A DNA stretch of 33,448 nucleotides from Kineosporiaceae bacterium (GTDB lineage Bacteria; Actinomycetota; Actinomycetes; Actinomycetales; Kineosporiaceae): contig JAEUJN010000064.1 of NCBI GenBank assembly GCA_016794595.1, positions 1-33,448 on the forward strand, in the 5' to 3' direction. Of this stretch, positions 22,618-31,400 are shown in pieces. Position 1 is the stretch's first letter, and each line of letters opens with the position of its first letter. The notes under the pieces were generated by a model, which saw only the letters and a list, made by a program, of their open reading frames with translations, was not told the DNA's origin and did no database searches. Both the position numbers and the translations under genes were made by a program.

Positions 22618-24536
22618 CAGAGCGCCCCCCACGCCAGCACGCGCTCGGTCACCTCGTGAGCGAGCAGGGCGGCTGCGTAGGCCAGCACCACCAGGTACCC
22701 GAACGCCAGCGCCGGCCAGCGCCACGAGCCGGTCTCGCGGCGCATCACCGCCACGGTCGAGATGCACTGCAGGGCGTAGACGAACCAGGCGAGCAGCGCC
22801 ACCACGGTCGGGGCCCGGAAGAGTGGCTCACCCTGGCGGGGGCCGTCCAGGTAGGTGGCCGCGCGCAGGGCATCGGTCGGGTTCTCGGGGTCCGCGGCCG
22901 CAGCGACCTGGCCCAGGGTGGAGACGAAGACCTCCCGGGCCGAGACCGCACCGACCAGGCCGAGGTCGATCCGCCAGTCGAAGCCGAGCGGGGCGAACAC
23001 CGGCTCGATCACCGAGCCGATGCTCGCGGCGTAGGAGTGTTCGAGCACGTGCGCACTGGCCTGGGCCGGCGGCATGCCCGCGGTCTCGGCGTCCCGGGAG
23101 GGGAAGGCCAGCAGCATCCACAACACGACCGCGGTCCCGAAGATGATCGTCCCGGCCTTGCGCAGGAACATGGCCACCGACCCCCACATGGCCAGCAGCA
23201 CCGAACGCAGGCTCGGGATCCGGTACGGGGGCATCTCCAGGTAGAAGGGCACCAGCTCGCCACGCAGCAGGGTGGAGCGCAGGATGCGGGCCGACACCAT
23301 GGCGGAGACCCCGCCCACGACGTACAGCGCGAACATCGCCAGTCCCTGCACCTGCACCGGTCCCCACCGCTCTGCCGGGGGGATCAACAAGCCGATCAGC
23401 AGCACGTAGACCGGCAGCCGGGCCGAGCAGGGGACCAGGGGCGCCGACATGATGGTGGCGATCCGGGTGCGCGAGGAGGGGATCGTCCGGGTGGCCATGA
23501 TGCCGGGCACGGCGCAGGCGAACGAGGACAGCATGGACACGAACGCCCGGCCGTCGAGGCCGGTGGTGGCCATGATCCGGTCCATCAGATAGGCCGCCCG
23601 GGCCATGTAGCCGATGCTCTCCAACGCCGCGATCACCAGGAACAGCAAGGCGATCTGGGGGACGAAGACCAGGACCGAGCCGACCCCGCCGATCATCGCC
23701 TCGGAGACGAACGCACCGACCAGTCCGTGGCCCAGGGTGGTGGCGGTCCAGCGAGCCAGCAGGCCGAGCAGCCCCTCCAGGCCGTCCTGCAGCGGGGCGG
23801 CCACGGTGAAGATCAGCTGGAAGAAGACGAACATCACCGCGAGGAAGACCAGCCCGCCCCAGAGCGGGTGCAGCAGCACCCGGTCGACCGCGGCGGTGCG
23901 CCGGTCCGGTGCCGGGGGCCGGTAGCCGGCGGTGGTCAGCACCGAGGCGGTCCAGGCGGCCAGTGCGTCGTCGTCCTCGGGGGGTAGGACCGGCGGCGCC
24001 GGCCACTGGGAGAACGACCCGAGTTGGGCGGCCAGCGCGGCCATGCCCACGCCCTTGTGAGCGGTCAGGCCCAGGGTCCGCACCCCCAGGGCACGACCCA
24101 GCGCCTCCAGATCGACCTGGCCGCCGCGGCCGATGAGCTCGTCCATCATGGTCACCGCGACGATCACCGGCTGGTCGAGCCGGATCGCCTGGGCGGCCAG
24201 GGTGAGGCTGCGGCGCAGGGTGGTGGCGTCCAGGACGACGACCAGGGCGTCCGGGGGAGGGCAGCCGTCCAGGTCGCCCGCGAGCAGGTCGAGCACCACC
24301 TGCTCGTCCGGGCTCATGGCGCTCAGGCTGTAGGTGCCCGGGACGTCCTCGACGGCGACCGGTCCGCCGGGGGTCTGCGCCGTGCCCTCGCTGCGGGTCA
24401 CCGTGACCCCGGGATAGTTGGCCGTGCGGGCGCGCAGTCCGGTGAGGTGGTTGAAGATCGTGGTCTTGCCCGCGTTGGGGCTGCCGAGCAGGGCGACCCT
24501 GGTGGGGGCCGTCGACGAACCGGGAGCCGGGGTCAT
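22617..24536 (-). CDS. feoB: Ferrous iron transporter FeoB
   Basis: A 639-residue Fe2+ transporter with an N-terminal G domain and a membrane domain. G1 is GSPNAGKTT (18-26), G3 is DVPG (64-67), and a G5-like LTAHKG follows. G4, usually N-x-x-D, reads TMMD (129-132): Asn is replaced by Thr. The membrane part keeps the Gate and core motifs, e.g. FACAVPGIMATR, CSARLPVYVLL and PFYLEMPPYRIPS. The start codon ATG at 24536 shares one base with the feoA stop (TGATG); a longer reading from 24602 would overlap feoA fully. Both joins in the operon show the same one-base overlap, so translation is coupled through all three genes. Confidence 0.95.
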   Translation of the reverse strand: MTPAPGSSTAPTRVALLGSPNAGKTTIFNHLTGLRARTANYPGVTVTRSEGTAQTPGGPVAVEDVPGTYSLSAMSPDEQVVLDLLAGDLDGCPPPDALVVVLDATTLRRSLTLAAQAIRLDQPVIVAVTMMDELIGRGGQVDLEALGRALGVRTLGLTAHKGVGMAALAAQLGSFSQWPAPPVLPPEDDDALAAWTASVLTTAGYRPPAPDRRTAAVDRVLLHPLWGGLVFLAVMFVFFQLIFTVAAPLQDGLEGLLGLLARWTATTLGHGLVGAFVSEAMIGGVGSVLVFVPQIALLFLVIAALESIGYMARAAYLMDRIMATTGLDGRAFVSMLSSFACAVPGIMATRTIPSSRTRIATIMSAPLVPCSARLPVYVLLIGLLIPPAERWGPVQVQGLAMFALYVVGGVSAMVSARILRSTLLRGELVPFYLEMPPYRIPSLRSVLLAMWGSVAMFLRKAGTIIFGTAVVLWMLLAFPSRDAETAGMPPAQASAHVLEHSYAASIGSVIEPVFAPLGFDWRIDLGLVGAVSAREVFVSTLGQVAAAADPENPTDALRAATYLDGPRQGEPLFRAPTVVALLAWFVYALQCISTVAVMRRETGSWRWPALAFGYLVVLAYAAALLAHEVTERVLAWGAL

Positions 24537-24781
24537 CAGGCGGGCTCGCCGAGCAGCACGTGCCGGGCGTGCTCGCGGCGCAGGCAGATGTCGTAGTCGC
24601 ACAACCGGTACACCGAGGGTCCGCCGAAGGGCGCGCGCCGGATCACCTCGACCACCGTGCCGGGCCGGAAGCCCAGGTGGCGCAGTCGTAGGCGCAGCAT
24701 CTCGGGAATCGACGGATCGATCAGGCCGATGTGCCCGCGATCCCCGCTGCGCAGCTGGGCCAGGGTGCCCGTGGTGACCAT
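24536..24781 (-). CDS. feoA: FeoA family protein
   Basis: An 81-residue SH3-like FeoA protein: LAQLRSGDRGHIGLID at the start, RLRHLGFRPGTVVEVIRRAPFGGP in the middle and YRLCDYDICLRREHARHVLL at the end. FeoA is a cytoplasmic partner needed for FeoB-driven Fe2+ uptake. It is first in the feo operon. GAGGAA lies ten bases before the ATG and overlaps a DtxR/IdeR-like box, so iron repression is expected. Confidence 0.95.
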   Translation of the reverse strand: MVTTGTLAQLRSGDRGHIGLIDPSIPEMLRLRLRHLGFRPGTVVEVIRRAPFGGPSVYRLCDYDICLRREHARHVLLGEPA

Positions 24782-24793
24782 GGCGACCGTTCC

Positions 24794-24812
24794 TCAGGAT
24801 TGCCTTACCTAC
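24794..24812 (-). promoter_or_regulatory. DtxR/IdeR-like iron box upstream of feoA
   Basis: On the minus strand GTAGGTAAGGCAATCCTGA matches the known 19-base DtxR/IdeR consensus at 14 positions by my count. It begins just downstream of a -10-like TAGACT (24824-24819) and ends 13 bases before the ATG. This position suits repression of the feo operon by iron-loaded DtxR/IdeR. Confidence 0.65.
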
Positions 24813-24893
24813 CCGGCCAGTCTAGGCAGCTTCCCGGCGGGCAGGGATGGGCCGTTCCTCACAGCGGTCCGCCTCACGACGCAGCCCGCTGGG

Positions 24894-25283
24894 TCAGGAG
24901 TCGGTCAGGGCCCGCACGCTGGCCGGCAGCTCGATCAGGCGCTGCTCGGGATTCAGGCAGGCCACGTCCACACTCGCCTCGACCACCAGCTCGCCGTCCC
25001 GCTCGATGCGCTGCGCGAACCGGCCGCGGAAGGGTGACTTGACCTCGAAGCCGGTCACGACGTCCAGCATCTCCCCGAGCCGGGCGCTCTTGCGGAACGT
25101 CGCGGTCAGCGAGTGCACCACCACCAGGACGCCGGCGCGGTTCAGCTCGGCCACGTCCTGGCCGTGGGCGGCCAGGTACTCGGTCCGCCCGCGCTCGAAG
25201 AACTTGAAGTAGTTGGCGTAGTAGACGACCCCGAGGCTGTCGGTGTCCTCGTAGTAGACCCGGTAGGAGACGCGATGCGGCAC
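24894..25283 (-). CDS. YbgC/4HBT-type acyl-CoA thioesterase
   Basis: A 129-residue hotdog-fold thioesterase. The family's active-site segment YYEDTDSLGVVYYANYFKFFERGR is clear: the Asp of the EDTD-x-x-G-V/H-V-Y-Y-A-N-Y block is the catalytic residue. LLVVHSLTATFRKSARLGEML-type strands follow. It hydrolyses acyl-CoA thioesters in the cytoplasm, exact chain unknown. In proteobacteria YbgC sits with Tol-Pal, which is absent here. The GTG start at 25283 has TAGCGT six bases upstream and no ribosome site, so a leaderless transcript is likely. The OsmC gene lies upstream on the same strand. Confidence 0.9.
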   Translation of the reverse strand: MPHRVSYRVYYEDTDSLGVVYYANYFKFFERGRTEYLAAHGQDVAELNRAGVLVVVHSLTATFRKSARLGEMLDVVTGFEVKSPFRGRFAQRIERDGELVVEASVDVACLNPEQRLIELPASVRALTDS

Positions 25284-25289
25284 TCGCCC

Positions 25290-25295
25290 ACGCTA
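25290..25295 (-). promoter_or_regulatory. -10 box TAGCGT of a putative leaderless promoter
   Basis: TAGCGT on the minus strand ends six bases before the GTG of the thioesterase gene. The same hexamer and spacing occurs before the helicase-like gene at 28403. Confidence 0.5.
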
Positions 25296-25335
25296 GCCGA
25301 GGGTGATCCGTTCGGGGTCCGTCGGGGCATGCCGA

Positions 25336-25758
25336 TCAGTCGATCGTGACCGTCACCGGGACCCCGGCCTCGATGGTGCGCGAGACCGTGCAGGTGCGAT
25401 CGTGCGAGGCCCGGACGGCGCGCGGCAGAGCAGCGCGGGCGGCGTCCCCCTCGGGTCCCTCGGGGAATCGCACCCGGAAGCTCAGGTGCAGGTCGCGCAG
25501 CACATTGCCGCTCTCGTCACGGACGGCGTGGGCATCGACCCGGGCACCGAACTCGGTGGCCTCGCTGCGTCGTCCACAGACGACGTCGACATCGACGGCC
25601 GAGCAGCCGGCGATCGCTGCCAGCAGCAGTTCCACCGGGGTGAAGCCCTCGGGGTCCTTGCTGCCGAAGCGCAGCTCGTGGCCGCGGGCATTGCGGGCGA
25701 GGTAGACGCCCTCGTCGAGGCGATCGAGGGTGATCCAGCGGTGGGTCTCGTCGGCCAT
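25336..25758 (-). CDS. OsmC family protein
   Basis: A 140-residue OsmC/Ohr-like protein. The two redox cysteines are in AIAGCSAVDVDVV and SHDRTCTVSRT, with the usual helix PVELLLAAIAGC before the first. Such proteins reduce organic peroxides or have related thiol roles. The start ATG at 25758 has GAGGA seven bases upstream and is followed by MADETHRWITLDRLDEG; the longer open frame upstream overlaps the divergent DUF1345 gene and is not real. It is 52 bases ahead of the thioesterase gene and may be cotranscribed. Confidence 0.88.
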   Translation of the reverse strand: MADETHRWITLDRLDEGVYLARNARGHELRFGSKDPEGFTPVELLLAAIAGCSAVDVDVVCGRRSEATEFGARVDAHAVRDESGNVLRDLHLSFRVRFPEGPEGDAARAALPRAVRASHDRTCTVSRTIEAGVPVTVTID

Positions 25759-25869
25759 CGCACGATCCTCGCAGAGGTGCCGGTCGGGTGATGCCGGCGA
25801 CCCACCACGCTCCCGACTGGGGGATGATCGGCCTTCGGGTGGCGCACGGGCGGCGGACGGGAGACGGGC

Positions 25870-26520
25870 ATGGCGGGTGAGGGCACTCGATCGGGCCGCC
25901 GCTCGGGGTGGCGCCTGACGGCCGCCGTGCTGGTGGGGGCTGTGGCGGGGACCATCTGGTACGCCACCGCCGGTCGCGGCGACTATGCGGTGGCGGTGGG
26001 CTGGTCGACCGGGGCGCTGGCCTACCTGGTGCGGACCTGGGCGGTGATCGGGCCCATGGACGCCCCACGGACTGCGACCCACGCCGACCGCGAGGAGGCC
26101 GGCGGGGTGGTCGGCACGGAACTGGCGGTCCTGGTGGCCTGCCTGGCGAGCCTGGTGGCAGTGGGGCACCTGCTCATCGGTGGTGGGACCGGCGATCGAT
26201 CCACCCGGGGGCTGCTGGGAGTGCTGGTCGTGGTGCTGTCCTGGGTGCTGGTGCACACCGTGTACACGTTGCGCTATGCCCGCCTCTACTACTCGGGCCC
26301 GGACGGCGGGATCGAGTTCTCCGGCGAGGAGCCCGCCCGCTACAGCGACTTCGCCTACGTGGCCTTCACCCTCGGCATGACCTACCAGGTCTCCGACACC
26401 AACCTCACCTCGGGGACGATCCGCCGGGCGGCGCTGGCGCACTGCCTGCTGTCCTACGTCTTCGGCACCGTGATCCTGGCGACCACGGTGAACGTGGTGA
26501 TCGGGCTCGCGGTCGGCTGA
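25870..26520 (+). CDS. DUF1345 family membrane protein
   Basis: A 216-residue protein with five hydrophobic segments, near 16-33, 40-58, 80-105, 115-138 and 185-212. Family marks are the charged loop after helix 2 (THADREEAGG), WVLVHTVYTLRYARLYY and the segment YSDFAYVAFTLGMTYQVSDTNL. The function of DUF1345 is unknown. GGGAGA lies just before the ATG. It is divergent from the OsmC gene; no convincing promoter was found in the 111 bases between them. Confidence 0.88.
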   Translation: MAGEGTRSGRRSGWRLTAAVLVGAVAGTIWYATAGRGDYAVAVGWSTGALAYLVRTWAVIGPMDAPRTATHADREEAGGVVGTELAVLVACLASLVAVGHLLIGGGTGDRSTRGLLGVLVVVLSWVLVHTVYTLRYARLYYSGPDGGIEFSGEEPARYSDFAYVAFTLGMTYQVSDTNLTSGTIRRAALAHCLLSYVFGTVILATTVNVVIGLAVG

Positions 26521-26827
26521 GATCGTCCGCCGGATCCGCGGCCCGACGTCGCCCGATCTGTCATGGTTCGGGCCCGGGGTCGCCTGGTGGCAGCTCGTTG
26601 TTCACTCTTCGTATCCGCCGCAGAAGATCACCCGGGCGACGGTGGTGGGTCCGAGGTCCTGGGTGGGCGGCAGATCGCCCGCTGCGGCCACGGCGTCGCG
26701 GCCACGGCTCCAGCGGGTGGGTTCCGGTGGCCGTCGAGGCCGACCTCGAACCTGCAATCGCTTCCGTTTCAATCGGTTCGGGGAGGTTGTCGCCCGGGCG
26801 TCCACTCGACTGGCGACCTCGGGTCGC

Positions 26828-26846
26828 TCACCTAGGGTCGAGGTGA
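26828..26846 (+). promoter_or_regulatory. Inverted repeat over a -10-like box
   Basis: TCACCT and AGGTGA around seven bases, with TAGGGT inside. It may be an operator over the promoter of the leader and gene at 27109. No clear -35. Confidence 0.35.
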
Positions 26847-27064
26847 CCAAACCTCCTCCGATGCTCGGAGTTGCCCCTGGGGGTGACCTTGGGCCCAGGT
26901 GTTCCTCCGATGGCCCGGGCACCATGGGTGACGTCGCCACTCCTCGAATCGGTGGTCACCGCACTACAGAGTGTGACCATGACCCACCGGCATCGTGACG
27001 CGATCACTCGGCCCGTCCACCGGTCACCCGCTGTGCCAGGCACGACGACCCGGACCTCGACCGT

Positions 27065-27086
27065 CCGACGTCATCGATGACGTCGG
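27065..27086. promoter_or_regulatory. Perfect 22-bp palindrome before the gene at 27109
   Basis: The half-site is CCGACGTCATC, followed directly by its reverse complement with no spacer. It ends seven bases before the AAAGGA ribosome site. It could be a strong protein-binding site or a leader structure that affects translation. Confidence 0.6.
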
Positions 27087-27108
27087 GCGCCGAAAGGACG
27101 TGCTCCGC

Positions 27109-27681
27109 ATGATGGCCATCGACCACTCTCAGCTGCACGCGCTCTCCGTACGAGGGCTGGAAGACGACTTCGTCCGCCGCGAGGCCGGCACCGCCGAGGA
27201 CGTCGAACTCCACCTCCTGCGCCTGGTGCTCGACCTCCAGGTCGACGCCCTGCTGTTGACCCTCGGGGCCTCGGTGAGGCCGGGCTCCGCGCAAGTTCCC
27301 TGGCAGCGTTGGCTCGCCGAGGACCTCGAGCTGGCCCAGGTGCTGACCGCGGCCCTGACCGAATCCGAGTCGGCGCCCTGGCCGACGATCGGAGGCGCCG
27401 TCAGCGGGCCGACCGGCAACGTTCTCGATCATCTGCTCTCGCGCTACACCACCATGCGCGACCAGCTGGACCACGTGCTCCGCCGCGCGCACACCGGACA
27501 GACCTGGCGGATGGCGGCCACCCACGCCCAGGTGCGCTGCCGCTCCCGGATCGACGAACTCCACCTCCACCGACGGGCTGCCCATGCCCGTGCGGCGGCC
27601 GAACGGGCCGCCACCGGTGAGGCTCCCTCGGGTCAGCCCCCGAGGCGGGAGTCCTATCTGCCGGGCGAACTGCTCGGCTGA
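27109..27681 (+). CDS. Helical protein of unknown function, 190 aa
   Basis: I do not recognise this protein. It is 190 residues, soluble and almost wholly helical: LRLVLDLQVDALLLTLGASV, EDLELAQVLTAALTE, NVLDHLLSRYTTMRDQLDHVLRRAH and a basic Arg/His-rich stretch (RCRSRIDELHLHRRAAHARAAAERA). The C-terminal 20 residues look disordered. Helix-rich with several His and Glu, it could be a four-helix bundle, but no ligand pattern is clear. The ATG at 27109 has AAAGGA ten bases upstream; an ATG follows directly and may be used instead. It has an unusually long, structured upstream region with a perfect 22-bp palindrome. Confidence 0.68.
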   Translation: MMAIDHSQLHALSVRGLEDDFVRREAGTAEDVELHLLRLVLDLQVDALLLTLGASVRPGSAQVPWQRWLAEDLELAQVLTAALTESESAPWPTIGGAVSGPTGNVLDHLLSRYTTMRDQLDHVLRRAHTGQTWRMAATHAQVRCRSRIDELHLHRRAAHARAAAERAATGEAPSGQPPRRESYLPGELLG

Positions 27682-27720
27682 CCCTCGGCCGTCCACCTCT
27701 CGGATCACCCGTTCGGGTGC

Positions 27721-27752
27721 CGTTGGCACTCGACACCCCTTGTGTGCCAACG
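27721..27752. promoter_or_regulatory. CIRCE-like inverted repeat
   Basis: CGTTGGCAC and GTGCCAACG, perfect 9-base arms with 14 bases between. Read as TTGGCACTC-N10-GTGTGCCAA it is close to the HrcA operator (CIRCE, TTAGCACTC-N9-GAGTGCTAA, often TTGGCACTC in actinobacteria), but with one extra spacer base and one arm change. It is 72 bases before the gene at 27825, and could equally be a terminator for the gene at 27109. Confidence 0.45.
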
Positions 27753-27824
27753 CCGTCACCCCGCACCCTGCCCTCAGGACACCGAGCAGAGTGCGCCGGA
27801 CGGCGCGGATCCCGGGAGGTCGCC

Positions 27825-28346
27825 ATGCCACCCGTCGAAGTCTCCCCGTTCGCCGGGGGCGACCGGCAGCTGTCCGGATTCGTGGTGTCCGGGCGCTGGC
27901 CCGCCTCCACCCGTGAGTGGGCGCAGTTCCTGGCGCTCGCCGTCCGCTTGGCCGCCGTCCCCGGCCTGGTGCCGACCACCACCGTCTACCGCGCCGTCGA
28001 CGACGTCCCGGAGGACCCTCAACCGGGCACCGTCGGCCTGGTCACCGCCGCCGGGCCGGTGCTCGGGGACGGCGCCCCCCGGCCCGGCCAGTTCAGCGAG
28101 GAGTCGCCCTCGGCGCTGATCCTGCTGCACCCTCCGGCCGAGTCCCGCCCGTCCACGCCCGAGGCGGCCGGGTCGGCTTCCGGCTGCGTGCTGCTGCCCG
28201 GCCTGCCCCACTTGGGGCTGGAGCACCGGGCGGCCTGGGTGGAGGCCGAGGTGGACGGCACGGTCACCCGGCTGGTCAGCCAGGTCGGTGTCGACCCGCT
28301 GCGCGACCCGGACACCGCCGTCCTGGCGATGCTGTTGGCCGCCTGA
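27825..28346 (+). CDS. Protein of unknown function, 173 aa
   Basis: I do not recognise this protein. It is 173 residues and acidic, with an alpha/beta look: a strand-rich start (RQLSGFVVSGRWPAS), the helix EWAQFLALAVRLAAVPG, a central Pro-rich part and a final AAWVEAEVDGTVTRLVSQVGVDPLRDPDTAVLAMLLAA (given by its ends). No signal peptide, membrane segment or Cys cluster. The ATG at 27825 is fixed by GGGAGG five bases upstream. It is followed after 68 bases by the large helicase-like gene on the same strand, which has its own promoter, and preceded by a CIRCE-like repeat. Confidence 0.66.
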   Translation: MPPVEVSPFAGGDRQLSGFVVSGRWPASTREWAQFLALAVRLAAVPGLVPTTTVYRAVDDVPEDPQPGTVGLVTAAGPVLGDGAPRPGQFSEESPSALILLHPPAESRPSTPEAAGSASGCVLLPGLPHLGLEHRAAWVEAEVDGTVTRLVSQVGVDPLRDPDTAVLAMLLAA

Positions 28347-28402
28347 CAAGGGCGGGCGGCGACGCGCCGTCCTGGCTGCCCCGGTGGGCGAGCACGGCCG
28401 GT

Positions 28403-28408
28403 TAGCGT
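28403..28408 (+). promoter_or_regulatory. -10 box TAGCGT of a putative leaderless promoter
   Basis: TAGCGT ends six bases before the GTG at 28415, with no ribosome binding site, as at 25290. Confidence 0.5.
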
Positions 28409-28414
28409 GGATTC

Positions 28415-31400
28415 GTGGCTCATGACGCGTTGCCCGATCGTGCCGCGCCGCGGCACGGACGGGCGCGCCACCAGCCCAGCGGCGCCGCCGGGCGGCTGCC
28501 GGGGACACCCGAGCCGACCGAGCCGGCAGCCGACGCCTCGGTCGTGATCGACACGGCGGAGCCGACGGTCGGGATCGCGTCGGCAGAGCCGACGGTGGCC
28601 GTCGCGTCGACCGAGCCGACGGTGGCCGTCGCGTCGACCGAGCCCGAGCCCGAACCGGTCACCGTGCCGGCGGTCGATCGGTGGCGGCGGACCCTGGCGG
28701 CGGCCCGACTGCCCGACACGCTGATCGGTGAGGACGGCAGCACCGACGTCCTGGACCTCACCCATGCCCACCCCTCGGGCCTGGCCACCTTGATGGCGGG
28801 GCGGTCCACCCGACTGTCCAGCCTGGTCCGTGAGCCGGCGGCGCACGCGGCGTCGCGGCGCCGGGCCCGGTTGATCGCAGCCAGCGCCGAGTCCCTGGCC
28901 GCCGAGCGAGGCGTGCGTTCCTGCTATCTCGCGGCCGGCCTGGTGACCTGGACGGACGGGCCGGCGGGGGCCCCGGTGCTGCTGCGCAGCTGCACCCTGC
29001 ACCCGCGGGGAGCCGGTCAGGACGACTACGAGCTGGACCTGGACGACACGGCAACGGTCAACCCCGAGGTGGTGCGCCGGTTGGCCTCCGGGCACGGCAT
29101 CGAGCTGGATCCCTCATGGCTGGGCGGGTTGTCCTTCGGCGTCGACGGGTTCGACCCGAGGCCGGTGTACGCGCTGCTCGAGGACGTGTGTGCCGCCGTC
29201 CCGGGGTTCGCCATCGACCGGCGGCTGGTGGTGGGCAGTTTCACGCCCGGGTCCGACGCCCTGATCGCCGACCTGGACGCCGCCCGCCTGGCGCTCGAGA
29301 TCCACCCCCTGCTCGGCCGGCTGGCGAACACCACCCCGTCCATGGAGGCGGCCGCCGCGCGTCCCTTGCCCGATCCCGGCGATCCCGACGCCGACCGCCT
29401 GCGCCGGGCGCGGCCCTTCGTCGTCCTGGATCCCGAACCGGAGAGCGACGACGTCCCGATGGAGCTCGACTGCGCTCAGCGGGCTGCCGTCGATGCCGCG
29501 CTCGGTGGCTCGCACGTGGTGATGGAAGGTCCCCCGGGCACCGGGCTGACCCACACCCTCGCGGCGGCGGTCGCCACCCTGGTCGCCCGCGGACGCCGGG
29601 CGTTGATCGTCACCCCCCACCGGGGGACCGCCGATGCGGTGGTGCGGCGCTTCACCGAGGCCGGGCTCGGTGACCTGGTGCTCGACCTGCACGACGGCAT
29701 CGGCGACCGGCCCAAGATCCTGGCCGCCCTCGGGATCGGGCTGCAGGCTGCCTCGCGCAATGCCGAATCCGGCGCGGAGGGGTCCGGCGCTGCATCGGCG
29801 GCCGGCGCCCGGGCGGCCATGACGGAGGCCTCGGCTGCTGCCCGCCTGCGCGTGGCGGCGCAGGCGCTCGGCGGGGCCACCGGCGCCCTGCACGCGCGCC
29901 GGGATCCCTGGGGGGTCTCGGCCTACGACGCGATGGTCGCGCTGGCCGACCTCATGGCATCGGACAACCCGCCCCGCACTCGGGTGCGGCTGCCGATGGA
30001 CACCTGCCGGCAACTGGACGCCACCCGTCGGGACAGCCTGCGCGCGGACCTGCGCCAGGTCGCCGAGCTGGGCGCCTTTCACCAGACCCGGGTGGACACC
30101 CGGTGGCTGGACGCCAAGGTCGCCACCGACGAGGAGGCCGCGCGCGCCCTGGCGGCCGCCCGGGCCGCCCGAGAAGTGCTGCCGGAAGCTGCCGCGGCGA
30201 TGTCCCGGCTCGCCCTGGCCGCAGGGCTCGAGCCGGCCACCGTGGTGGGTTCCTGGCGACCCCAACTCGACCTCCTGCTCGCCGTGCGGGACACCCTGGA
30301 CGTGCTGCAGCCCGCCGTGTTCGAACAGCCGATCGCCGACCTGATCGCCGCGCTGGACCCCGATGGCGACCCGGGGCACGAACAGGCGGGCTGGCTGGCA
30401 CGTCGGGCGCTGCGCCGCCGGGCCATGGCCCTGGTGCGCCCGGGCACCCACCTGCCGGACCTGCACGCCCGCCTGCGCAGGGCTGCCGAGCAGAGGCGGC
30501 GCTGGCTCGACCTGGCGCCGGGCGGTGGCTGGCCCCGCGTGCCGACCGGGCTGGAGGCCGCCGACGCGGCGGTGAACCGGCTCGAACTGGCGCTCGAGGT
30601 GCTGGCCGGGGTGCTCGACGGCACGGGAACCCCGGACCTGGCCACGCTGGAGGTCGACCGGTTGCGTCAGCGGCTGGCTGACCTGTGTGCGGACGCCGAC
30701 GGCCTGCTCGCCCAGCCGCAGCGGCGGGTTCGGATGAAGCGACTGCACGACGCCGGTCTCACGCCCTTGCTGGTGGATCTGAACGATCGTCGCCCGGAGC
30801 CCGAGGACGTGGACGGCGAGCTGGACCTGGCCTGGTGGACCTCGGTGCTGGAGACCATCATCCGCAACGACCCTCACCTGGCCCGGCACGACCCGGCCGC
30901 CCTGCGCGGGCACGTGGAGACCCTGCGCGAGGCCCAGGCGCAGGTGCTCCAGGCCCGGGTCGCCCAGATCCTGGCCGGCGTCAGCCTGCGAGCCACCGAC
31001 GTGGTGCGCACCCGGCCGGACCAGGTGCGATGGCTGCTGGCCGAGGTGCACCGGGGTCACCGGTCGAGCTGGCCGATGGACTGCCTGTCGCGGGCTGGTG
31101 AGCTGGTGGGTGCCTTGCGTCCGATCTGGGTGATGAGCCCGGACGCCGTGGCCCGCAACCTGCCGCCGGCGCGCCCCGGGGTGCCGATGCTCGACGTGGT
31201 CGCGGTGGACGACGCGAGCCAGGCCGGCATGCCCGAGTGCGCCGCGACGCTGGCCCGGGCGCAGCAGGTGATCGTCGCCGGTGACCGGCGGCGCATGCCC
31301 CCGGCCACCGGCGGGCCCTCGGTGATCGAGGCGCTGGCCGAGCTGGCGCCGTCCTCGGTGCCGCGGACCGCACGCCTGGTGCCCGCTCACCCGCTGGTCT

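Larger units (their letters stand above)
26521..27108. other. 588-base gene-free region rich in inverted repeats
   Basis: No credible gene on either strand. It holds TCACCT-N7-AGGTGA (26828-26846) over a -10-like TAGGGT (26833-26838), the hairpin CTCCGA-N3-TCGGAG (26856-26870), a bulged hairpin GGTCA...CACT-ACAG-AGTG-TGACC (26954-26978) and a perfect 22-bp palindrome (27065-27086). The order suggests a promoter near 26835 and a structured leader of about 265 bases before the gene at 27109. A patch near 26750-26785 is less GC-rich than the rest. Confidence 0.5.

Noticed and set aside
22329-23987. Open frame of 552 codons on the plus strand opposite feoB
   Set aside because: Antisense of feoB, rich in His, Gln, Gly and Arg, with no domain.
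24536-24602. Longer N-terminus for FeoB from 24602
   Set aside because: The added residues overlap feoA in another frame and are Arg/Ala-rich; the TGATG junction gives a better start.
26602-26940. Open frame of 112 codons on the minus strand ending VIFCGGYEE
   Set aside because: No ribosome site, low-complexity Arg/Pro content, no recognised domain, and it runs through inverted repeats. Treated as non-coding, although a gene remnant cannot be excluded.
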